From assembly GCA_002497985.1 (NCBI GenBank), contig DAFQ01000056.1, positions 1 through 23,474 on the forward strand: a stretch of DNA of 23,474 bases. The letters run 5' to 3'. A model generated the notes under the pieces. That model saw nothing but the letters and a program-made list of their open reading frames with translations, had not been told where the DNA came from and did no database searches. This document shows positions 17,010 through 23,474 of the stretch, one piece after another (position 1 is the first letter of the stretch; every line of letters begins with the position of its first letter). The stretch comes from Euryarchaeota archaeon UBA4. Its GTDB lineage: Archaea > Thermoplasmatota > Poseidoniia > Poseidoniales > Thalassarchaeaceae. The translations under genes were made by a program, and so were the position numbers.

Positions 17010-17897
17010 ATGCGAACATTGGTTGATGAGGAAATTTTCTCACCTGTCGCTGAAATGCTGCGCTCAGCTGCTTCGTTGTTTTGTTCTGGTAAAAGAGTCA
17101 CCCTATCGACTACAGATACAACTCTCACCTGCTCTCTCGCCATGGCACCTATCGAAGCTGCATTTCTGGACGAGGGACTCCCCTACAGGAGAATAATTAC
17201 CGATGGGCCAGAGTCAAAATCATCGGGCTTACAAGGCCCCTTCATTTTGTTCGACCCTTCGATAGAAGAATTCAGTTTCAATGAAAAGTACGGAGCAATG
17301 GTCATTGGGGGGGATGTACCAACTACTGCCCATATGGGGCAGCATGGGAAGGTCCGGAATGGCGTTCTAACGCCAGCAGCAATTTCACACGCGCTAGCTC
17401 AGTTAATTTCCCCTGCAGGGAAGAGGGTCAGGAGGATGAGGCCATGGGCAATTTCAGGAAATTGGATACATCCATCAATGGACACAACTTATGATCCGGT
17501 ATATACAGCACTCAGGGATTTCCTAGAAGAAGAAGGGACAATCTCTGTGGTCCCCTTTCCCGAGGTGCCCGATCCAGACCCGCAATCCCGGCCGTGGGTA
17601 AATTCCGATGACCTTGACGCCGTTAGGAAAAGGTGGGATGAACTAGACGCGGAAGGAAGGGCTCGTGCCATTTCACACCTGATGAGACCAGGATTATTTT
17701 CTTCAGCGCCATCGACTGCACGTTTTGAGGAATTGGGGTGGAATTGTATTCTAGCACCAAATTGGGAGCGTGATTTGGCCGGGCAGATAAGGGAAGCATC
17801 ATCAATATGGGGGGTCAATACTAGAGAGGAAGCAGCGGGAAAACTAATTGACAGTCTGATTTCCAAGGGTCAAATCCGAACTATTCAATCCGAATAA
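17010..17897 (+). CDS. Putative inactive DHH/RecJ-family (Cdc45/GAN-like) protein
   Basis: A 295-residue protein with no signal peptide. Weak but ordered similarity to the DHH phosphoesterase domain of archaeal GAN/RecJ can be followed. GKRVTLSTTDTTLTCSLAMA (27-46) stands where active enzymes have SHxDADG. PFILFDPSIEEF (77-88) stands for the second metal-binding strand. AMVIGGDVPTT (96-106) stands for the DHH motif, and PWAISGNW (145-152) for the AIVGAVGD-like strand. All expected metal ligands are replaced, so nuclease activity is unlikely. Inactive DHH proteins of archaea are proposed to act as Cdc45-like partners of GINS and MCM. At 295 residues it is shorter than GAN (about 460-480) and lacks a recognisable DHHA1 part. 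Synteny with rps15 supports the assignment; the sequence evidence alone is weak. It overlaps the convergent gene by 17 bases. Confidence 0.5.
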   Translation: MRTLVDEEIFSPVAEMLRSAASLFCSGKRVTLSTTDTTLTCSLAMAPIEAAFLDEGLPYRRIITDGPESKSSGLQGPFILFDPSIEEFSFNEKYGAMVIGGDVPTTAHMGQHGKVRNGVLTPAAISHALAQLISPAGKRVRRMRPWAISGNWIHPSMDTTYDPVYTALRDFLEEEGTISVVPFPEVPDPDPQSRPWVNSDDLDAVRKRWDELDAEGRARAISHLMRPGLFSSAPSTARFEELGWNCILAPNWERDLAGQIREASSIWGVNTREEAAGKLIDSLISKGQIRTIQSE

Positions 17898-19875
17898 CGC
17901 TGTCACATTCAGAGCACGAGATCCTCAGGGGCCTCACATTAGAATCAACTGAGATTGAATTCTCGCAGGATGGGCAACTTACCCTTCCACTGCCCTTGCC
18001 GCCATCTCCCGACCTATCTTCCTTGGGAGATAGCAATGATATGGGAAAAACTAGTAGGATGCTGGAAAACACCACACCCAGAACCATCTGCATGGGCAGT
18101 CCTAGGAAATATATCGCAAATGACAGTAGCCCCATAGTTGCGACAGTTACCATTGTAGGAAATCTCGATCTCCTCCTAGTCATATTAAGTCCAATGCCAA
18201 TCGCAGCGCACAGTGCTAAAACCATAATTCCCGAGCCGACCAGGACGCTGAACATTGGGTTTCCTGTGGGGGTAAAAGTAATTCTGAAATCCAACTCCAA
18301 GTCAAGCTCCTCCTGATTTATTGAAATTGTCTCTTGCACAATCCATCTTCTATGGGAGTATTCCAGACCTTCTGACGAGACCACCCCTATGTCATGAAGC
18401 ATTGAACCAGTCAACTCAACACTCAGGCTTATGGATGTCCAGTATTCTTCCAAAGAAGGACGGACGAAGTCCTCCACCAGTAATTGCCGCTCCCCTTCTC
18501 CTATCAAATACGATGTTGAGATTGTAATGACTATGGAATCTGAGCTGAATCCCCTTGTTCCACCCATGTCGATGTTGATATCAGTGGGCCCCAAGTCTAT
18601 CGGATCGACCCCTAGAATCGACTCTGATTCTATGAAAATCCCATTGGAAAGGAAGGATCGCATGTCCGAGGTTGAACCTGTGAGGTATCCTGTTAGAGCA
18701 ACCAGTTCAGAATCGTCCACCATCCCATTGTTGTAGTCAGACTGAGGTATTGAACTAGAGTAAGACTTCAGATTTCTCCACCAACTACTGGATTCTAGAC
18801 TAGAATTACCTATGTTGTCTAACCCCCACCTCATCCATTGAGACATCGAACCTCCAAATTCAATAGTCACATCCTTTTCCATACTGTCTCCCTTCCAATC
18901 AGCAGAAATCGATAATGACAGATCGGTTCCACCGGTCCTCAATGGCTCGTTAGCCGGATACCATGTTCCGCCCCCTCCGCCATCTTCCCCTACGGTGATC
19001 GTGTGTGTCATGTTTGCTTCAATTAGGACCCCTTCCTGTGGCTCAAGATAGAAGTCTACACGGAAAGTCCCTCCCTCTGTGCCCTCGGGGATGCTCCAAA
19101 CAAATGTGACTTCGACACCATCTTCTACTGGGGTAGCAACCGGCTTCTCACTCACTGCGGAGTTTTGCACAGTGATCCCACCAGTCGAGGCTGTCCACAT
19201 CCTGTCTTCAAATCCAGAAGAAAGTAGAATCGGGAAATACACCAGTGTCCCGCTAACACTGGCATCCCTCATCTGAATCTCGACCAGCGGTAGTTTCACA
19301 TTGATACTAGATTTTTTGTCATCAGAGCCCCAAACAAAGGTCACCCCGGCATTATCGCCCGGCTGATTGAAACCAAGTAGTTGGACAATCAGTGTAATTT
19401 CCACCAAGTCCCCATCATTGACCTCACCCGATTCAACATCAACCATGATTTGGATATCGCCTTCACCGGTTATGTATGGATTAAGTCCGTCAGAACTCCC
19501 TTGGTAGAAAGAACCCCCAATCCTGACCTCCAGGGTCGCATTGATATTCACTCCCACCGCACCTTGGACTTCATATGGCATCGAGAACTCCCATGTAGAA
19601 TCTGGATGACTTCCCTCAGAGCCCCAAACGACCCCCCACTTTCCAACTTCGATGGGCTGGAAAACTTGAGTTACCAATGTGGAGTCAGTTTCATCAAGAT
19701 CGGAATCAAAGGGAGACAGAGTCCCGATGTCGGCCTCACCGAGTAAAAACAACTCGAAGCCATCAGAGTTACAGCAGGTTGACTGCTGTCCCGAGACTTG
19801 CGTGATGGGCGATAGTATGGTCAGAACCAAAGACACACACAGAAGAAATGCATGGCGACCCCGCCCCTCGTCCAT
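17881..19875 (-). CDS. Large surface protein with three C-terminal membrane helices and a zinc ribbon
   Basis: A 664-residue protein that starts with a signal-like segment (HAFLLCVSLVLTILSPITQVSG). About 510 residues of beta-rich ectodomain follow, with many Gly, Ser, Asp and Thr and several N-glycosylation sequons (NAT, NMT, NSS). A Gly-rich hinge (EDGGGGGTW) lies near residue 300. Three hydrophobic helices lie at about 540-565, 571-592 and 594-616. The tail is charged and ends in a zinc ribbon with CPSC and CSEC separated by 17 residues. The tail should be cytoplasmic if the N-terminus is cleaved and outside. The family is not recognised. A TATA-like octamer lies 27-34 bases before the ATG. 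Its 3' end overlaps the Cdc45/GAN-like gene by 17 bases, so the end of each transcript is antisense to the other. Confidence 0.75.
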   Translation of the reverse strand: MDEGRGRHAFLLCVSLVLTILSPITQVSGQQSTCCNSDGFELFLLGEADIGTLSPFDSDLDETDSTLVTQVFQPIEVGKWGVVWGSEGSHPDSTWEFSMPYEVQGAVGVNINATLEVRIGGSFYQGSSDGLNPYITGEGDIQIMVDVESGEVNDGDLVEITLIVQLLGFNQPGDNAGVTFVWGSDDKKSSINVKLPLVEIQMRDASVSGTLVYFPILLSSGFEDRMWTASTGGITVQNSAVSEKPVATPVEDGVEVTFVWSIPEGTEGGTFRVDFYLEPQEGVLIEANMTHTITVGEDGGGGGTWYPANEPLRTGGTDLSLSISADWKGDSMEKDVTIEFGGSMSQWMRWGLDNIGNSSLESSSWWRNLKSYSSSIPQSDYNNGMVDDSELVALTGYLTGSTSDMRSFLSNGIFIESESILGVDPIDLGPTDINIDMGGTRGFSSDSIVITISTSYLIGEGERQLLVEDFVRPSLEEYWTSISLSVELTGSMLHDIGVVSSEGLEYSHRRWIVQETISINQEELDLELDFRITFTPTGNPMFSVLVGSGIMVLALCAAIGIGLNMTRRRSRFPTMVTVATMGLLSFAIYFLGLPMQMVLGVVFSSILLVFPISLLSPKEDRSGDGGKGSGRVSCPSCENSISVDSNVRPLRISCSECDSVIRIE

Positions 19876-19901
19876 ACACGCACGTCACAATTAAACAACT
19901 T

Positions 19902-19909
19902 GAATACAA
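19902..19909 (-). promoter_or_regulatory. TATA-like box for the 664-residue surface-protein gene
   Basis: TTGTATTC on the minus strand, 27-34 bases before the ATG at 19875. This is suitable for a leaderless archaeal transcript and has the same spacing as the element at 8872-8879. Together with the 85-base gap it suggests this gene is not simply read through from gltX. Confidence 0.3.
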
Positions 19910-19960
19910 CCCCTGAAAGGGCGCCAATGAGACGAAAATCCCATCTGAAAAGATAAGCCA

Positions 19961-21742
19961 CTACCTGTGTAGCCATCTCAAAACTACAGCCCCATCTCGA
20001 GGAATCTCATCAATAATCGCAAAACCAACTCTCTCAAGCTGTATGATCATGCCCTCTGCAAGATCAAAGTCTTCGATGGCTCCCGTCACAATTTCGATTT
20101 CATTCCCCGAAGGAACTTCTAGAATTGCTTCTCTGGACATTTCAATTGGCAACCAGTGGGAGATTGTGCGCCTATCGCTTCTTTCAATGGAAGATAACTT
20201 AGCAATTCCGTCAATTATCTCCACGTCTGCAAAACCCTTCAGTCGGATGTTCGCAATATCGACATCCCCTTTCTCTAACAGAACCGTTCCAGAGCCAATC
20301 AACCAGGTCCTATCGCCAGTCACGGTGCCATCGGGGTGCCTCGGGATTGAAATTGAGTTACCAACGGAGAAATCCACTGTTTCTGGAATATCGAGAGGAA
20401 CTTCATTCGGACTTCTTACGAAACTTCGACGTTCCGTTATCGAGTCTATGATGCTAGAATTCTTGGCCTCTATACTCTGCATCGGAACAGAGATGTCTTT
20501 CTGGGTTAGCCCAAGCTCAAGCCAGAATTCCCTAATTGCATTAGGTGAGAATCCCCTTTTCCTAAGTGCAGAAATTGTTGGAAGTCGAGGATCGTCCCAT
20601 CCCGAGAATTCCCCTTCTGAGATATCAGCCTTCATGCCGGACGTCGAGAACCCTCCAAATTCGAGGACCTTGACCCTTCCCCAGTAGAGTGTTTCTGGAT
20701 ATTCCCACCCAAAGTGCCCGTAGAGCAGGGTTTGCTTTCTCGTGCTATCCATCAGATCCTTGCCCCTGACTATGTGTGTGACCCCCTGAAGCCGATCCTC
20801 AATCGCACTTTGGAAGTCCAGAAGTGGCCAGACTTTGTACAGGTCGCCCACTAGTGGGTGTGGCGTGTGTTGAATCCTTAATGCAGGCCAGTCTCTAAGG
20901 GCTGGATTTGGCAAGTCTAGGGAAGTCTTCACCCGCACCACTGCCCCACCCTCAGGGGTATCCCCCGAAATCATGGAACTCCAGTATGTTAAGTTGGATG
21001 CAACCTCATTCCCCCTGCAGGGACACTCGTCTTTGTTATCCCTGAGGGACTTAAATTCTTGAGCGGTGCATTGGCACACATAACCGAATCCCTCCGATAT
21101 CATTTTCTCAGCATATTCCAGATATTCGGGCATTCGGTCACTAGCCCTAATTACCACGTCCGCCTTCCTGCCAGATATCCACTCGTATTCTTCCTCAATC
21201 TGTGAATAAGCAGAGGGATCAGGTGGCTTAACCCTCGTATCGGTGTCATCAAATCTCAGAACTACCCTGCCTCCATTCATTTTTGCCAATTCGGAGTTAA
21301 TCACAACCCCCCTGGAGTGCCCAAGAGTCAATGGGCCATTCGGATTGGGTGCAAATCTCAAGGTCACTTCTCCCATGACACTATTGGGGAGATTCGGTAA
21401 GCCAACCCTCTTCTTCTGTTTCTCCCTATGTAGTGCCTCGGGGTTAGATTCCTCCAGAATCCTCCTTACCGCATCTATGCCCTCTTCACTAGCTATCTTG
21501 TTCGCCTCTTCCACATGGAGCTGTACTAGCTCCCTGAGTTCCTTAGCTCTGGGCCTTAATTCCTGCATTTCAGATAGAAGTCTTCCAAGAACGCTTCCGT
21601 CTTTTCCTTGGCCGTTGTATTCCACAGAATTCTGTAGAGCGTACTTACGTACTGCCTGAATGACGTCCTCACCCCAGGCTCCCGATTCGGACATATTATC
21701 CACTGGGTCGCCAATGCCCTTCTTTGTGATTCCCGTTGTCAC
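19961..21742 (-). CDS. gltX: Glutamyl-tRNA synthetase, archaeal type
   Basis: A 593-residue class I aminoacyl-tRNA synthetase that charges tRNA-Glu, and probably tRNA-Gln for later amidation as is usual in archaea. After a helical N-terminal extension (residues 1-~120) come RFAPNPNGPLTLGHSRG (129-145, with the HIGH-type motif GHSR) and VVLRFDDTDTRVKPP. A CxC...CxC pair lies at C223/C225 and C240/C242. The KMSKS-type loop (FSTSGMKADISEGEF, ~365-379) is followed by the archaeal hallmark GWDDPRLPTISALRKRG. The C-terminal part is the beta-barrel anticodon-binding domain of the GlnRS/archaeal GluRS branch. The start is GTG at 21742, which overlaps the rnhB stop by four bases (GTGA), so translation is probably coupled. 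An internal ATG at residue 17 is a less likely start. Confidence 0.95.
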   Translation of the reverse strand: MTTGITKKGIGDPVDNMSESGAWGEDVIQAVRKYALQNSVEYNGQGKDGSVLGRLLSEMQELRPRAKELRELVQLHVEEANKIASEEGIDAVRRILEESNPEALHREKQKKRVGLPNLPNSVMGEVTLRFAPNPNGPLTLGHSRGVVINSELAKMNGGRVVLRFDDTDTRVKPPDPSAYSQIEEEYEWISGRKADVVIRASDRMPEYLEYAEKMISEGFGYVCQCTAQEFKSLRDNKDECPCRGNEVASNLTYWSSMISGDTPEGGAVVRVKTSLDLPNPALRDWPALRIQHTPHPLVGDLYKVWPLLDFQSAIEDRLQGVTHIVRGKDLMDSTRKQTLLYGHFGWEYPETLYWGRVKVLEFGGFSTSGMKADISEGEFSGWDDPRLPTISALRKRGFSPNAIREFWLELGLTQKDISVPMQSIEAKNSSIIDSITERRSFVRSPNEVPLDIPETVDFSVGNSISIPRHPDGTVTGDRTWLIGSGTVLLEKGDVDIANIRLKGFADVEIIDGIAKLSSIERSDRRTISHWLPIEMSREAILEVPSGNEIEIVTGAIEDFDLAEGMIIQLERVGFAIIDEIPRDGAVVLRWLHR

Positions 21743-22473
21743 CAGTCTTCAAGAGTGGATTGGGAGGTTATTTTTCCATCTTCAGAGCGAATTGGAATCG
21801 GGGTGCTGTGTAACTCACTCCAAGCCCTGGAAACGGTCTTCCAACTCCACCTCAAGCATTCATGCGGGGATGGCCCAGAAACCAGCTCACGTACCGCGCT
21901 CTTCGTTTTCTGATCTGAAGGGTATCCGGAACCAATTTCTATTCCCAATTCTTCTGAAAGGCTTGAAACGATTGAATCCCTTTTCACCTTTGCAATAATG
22001 CTGGAGGCGCTTGTCACCACATCTATAGAATCCATTCCATGCCTAGACTCAATTTTCCACTCTTTCCAGGATTCTCCCAATTTTCTGGAAAGCCTCCGCC
22101 CAAATCTTTCCTCATTCACGTCACATGCATCAACTTTCAGGACCCCGGCTGGCTGAGGTCTTGTTGATATTCTCATTGCCTCCGCGAAAAGCTCTATTTC
22201 TAGGCTATTGAGATCCGAATTTATGCTGTTGTAGTCGATTCGTGAAGGTTCGCAGATTACGACCCCAATCCCCCATCCATGAGATTCCGCAAGTTCGGAG
22301 ATTCTTGAGTAAATGACATCCCTTTTCTTCGATGATAGGTTTTTCGAGTCCTTAACTCCAATTTCCTCCAGGATAACCGAGTGTTCTGATGGGATGCACA
22401 GTGAACAAACCACCAGTGGACCTATTGCCGGACCTCTTCCAGCCTCGTCAATTCCCGCATTCCGGGTACTCAT
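21739..22473 (-). CDS. rnhB: Ribonuclease HII
   Basis: A 244-residue enzyme that removes RNA from RNA-DNA hybrids and nicks at single ribonucleotides in DNA. AGIDEAGRGPAIGPLV at the N-terminus contains D9 and E10. KDSKNLSSKKR follows, then VDACDVN with D115, and RHGMDSIDVVTSASSIIAKVKRD with D148 as the likely fourth acidic residue. GSGYPSD is the usual substrate-contact loop. The length fits archaeal RNase HII, with a short extra C-terminal tail (about 220-244). The ATG overlaps the stop of the upstream surface-protein gene as ATGA, and its own stop overlaps the gltX start, so the three genes form one operon. Confidence 0.96.
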   Translation of the reverse strand: MSTRNAGIDEAGRGPAIGPLVVCSLCIPSEHSVILEEIGVKDSKNLSSKKRDVIYSRISELAESHGWGIGVVICEPSRIDYNSINSDLNSLEIELFAEAMRISTRPQPAGVLKVDACDVNEERFGRRLSRKLGESWKEWKIESRHGMDSIDVVTSASSIIAKVKRDSIVSSLSEELGIEIGSGYPSDQKTKSAVRELVSGPSPHECLRWSWKTVSRAWSELHSTPIPIRSEDGKITSQSTLEDW

Positions 22474-23474
22474 ATCTCTAAGTCAAATCCAGACGGGCTT
22501 TCATCCTCACTGCTAGATTTTCTATCGTTGTCAACTTCTATTGGTCCGTCAAGCATTTCGTTATCGGGATGCAAATCATCTACTTCGGAAATCTCATCTG
22601 CAATTCTAATTGCCTCATTTATGTCATCTTCAGTCTGTGCAATATCTAGAATCTCGCTAGCTTTGCTGATAACATGTTCTTCGGGGGATGTTTTCGGTTC
22701 CTCGGAAAGGCCCCCCGATTTTTCTATGAAGCCCCTCTTGAACTCGGACTGTGTCTGCAATGGGCTCTCGATTAAATCAGCCTCCTCAACTTCCCCCCTC
22801 TTGAATCGGGAAATCCAGTCTTCCGCAATCTCTGTTTCTGCCTCATCATCACTCTTTGAAGAGTTTCTTTCACTCGCTCTGATGGAAACCGCCTTAATCA
22901 CACCAATCGTTCCAATTACTACGACTATTATGGTCAGAGAAATTTCCAGCCATTTATTCATCCATTTGATAATAGTTTCACGTATGCTATCTTTTTTCTC
23001 CCCTGGCTCAATAACTTCCTCTCCAGGGATCATCGCGGAATCCGAGCTGGTGAAAATTATCGCCGGGTCCCTCACAGATCTGACTTCTATGGTCATAAGT
23101 GCCTGTGTTTCAACCGGAGCAACTTCCGGAACAATCATCCATGCACTGAATGTCACCGTTCCGCCCGGCTGAACATTCAGAATCTCAAAAGATCTGGAAC
23201 CTCCTGAAATAGAATCAACGGTGGAACCATCAGGTGGGATAAATGAGAATTCTGTTACAACGTTAGAATCAAGATTTGCAGTTATTCCATCGGGCCCATT
23301 CCCCGAATTAGTCATAATCCAAGTCGAAGTTAGATTATTCTCTTCGATCATCTCTGAGGTTGCCATTTCCAGAACCCATGCATGCAAGTCACCCGAAACA
23401 ACTTCGAATGAAATATGGCCAGGAGACCAGTCATCTACGAATAATTGGATTGAGACATTCGCCGACTTTCCAGA
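22470..23474 (-). CDS. Single-pass surface protein with NEW3-like domain; N-terminal part outside window
   Basis: The frame is open from 22470 to the window edge at 23474, 29 codons beyond the TTG at 23387. The true start therefore lies further out and the TTG is internal. The visible part contains an extracellular beta-sandwich with the pattern NNLTSTWIMTNSGNGPD and later LNVQPGGTVTFSAWMIVP, similar to NEW3 or CARDB-type domains of archaeal surface proteins. A membrane helix follows (WLEISLTIIVVVIGTIGVIK). The cytoplasmic tail of ~135 residues is very acidic (SSEDESPSGFDLEI at the end) and contains SRFKRGEVEEADL and a helical DINEAIRIADEI region. The family is not recognised. Its stop overlaps the rnhB start by four bases. 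Confidence 0.75.
   Translation of the reverse strand, partial: SGKSANVSIQLFVDDWSPGHISFEVVSGDLHAWVLEMATSEMIEENNLTSTWIMTNSGNGPDGITANLDSNVVTEFSFIPPDGSTVDSISGGSRSFEILNVQPGGTVTFSAWMIVPEVAPVETQALMTIEVRSVRDPAIIFTSSDSAMIPGEEVIEPGEKKDSIRETIIKWMNKWLEISLTIIVVVIGTIGVIKAVSIRASERNSSKSDDEAETEIAEDWISRFKRGEVEEADLIESPLQTQSEFKRGFIEKSGGLSEEPKTSPEEHVISKASEILDIAQTEDDINEAIRIADEISEVDDLHPDNEMLDGPIEVDNDRKSSSEDESPSGFDLEI

Noticed and set aside
20043..20687. Plus-strand open frame of 214 codons
   Set aside because: It lies wholly antisense to the conserved C-terminal half of gltX and has no recognisable motifs.
22528..23172. Long plus-strand open frame of 214 codons
   Set aside because: It is antisense to the NEW3-like surface-protein gene and encodes a Ser-rich low-complexity product. 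The minus-strand frame has the domain features and the operon overlap.

Overview
This window looks like chromosomal core sequence from a euryarchaeon, most probably a planktonic member of Thermoplasmata such as Marine Group II / Poseidoniales. The lineage call is inference. It rests on an archaeal-type uS15, an archaeal-type glutamyl-tRNA synthetase, the archaeosine synthase ArcS, an archaea-specific UPF0201 protein, strong use of AGG/AGA for arginine, very compact gene packing, and several large predicted surface proteins, one a 1914-residue protein full of thrombospondin type 3-like DxDxDG repeats. No tRNA, rRNA, CRISPR array, insertion sequence or integrase is visible. No gap between genes exceeds about 190 bases.

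Layout from left to right. Positions 1-1272 hold the C-terminal part of a winged-helix/TPR protein that enters from outside the window, probably the tail of a STAND-type ATPase. It converges on a YycJ-like metallo-beta-lactamase-fold hydrolase (1269-2072, minus). Divergent from that is the giant repeat protein (2264-8008), followed by an unrecognised helical protein (8040-8513) and a small two-helix membrane protein (8510-8845, minus). Next come a pyroglutamyl-peptidase/Nudix fusion (8930-9904, plus), a UPF0201 protein (9901-10419, minus), a membrane-anchored zinc-ribbon protein (10444-11253) and a complete DnaJ (11287-12450). A 713-residue type I membrane protein (12454-14595, minus) lies divergent from arcS (14658-16439). 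Then come rps15 (16513-16968) and a protein that looks like a catalytically dead DHH/RecJ (Cdc45/GAN-like) protein (17010-17897). A 664-residue surface protein with three membrane helices and a zinc ribbon (17881-19875, minus) follows. The right edge is an operon read leftward: a truncated single-pass surface protein (from beyond 23474 to 22470), rnhB and gltX, each joined to the next by a 4-base stop/start overlap.

Functionally the window mixes translation and tRNA maturation (uS15, GluRS, ArcS), nucleic-acid maintenance (RNase HII, the putative Cdc45/GAN-like protein, a MutT-like Nudix domain), proteostasis (DnaJ, pyroglutamyl peptidase) and cell-surface proteins of unknown role. The most interesting points are the peptidase-Nudix fusion, the DHH-like protein next to rps15 whose catalytic positions are all replaced, the beta-propeller-like block inside the giant repeat protein, and the fact that all five convergent gene pairs abut or overlap at their stop codons, three of them by exactly four bases. 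I see no defence system or mobile cassette.
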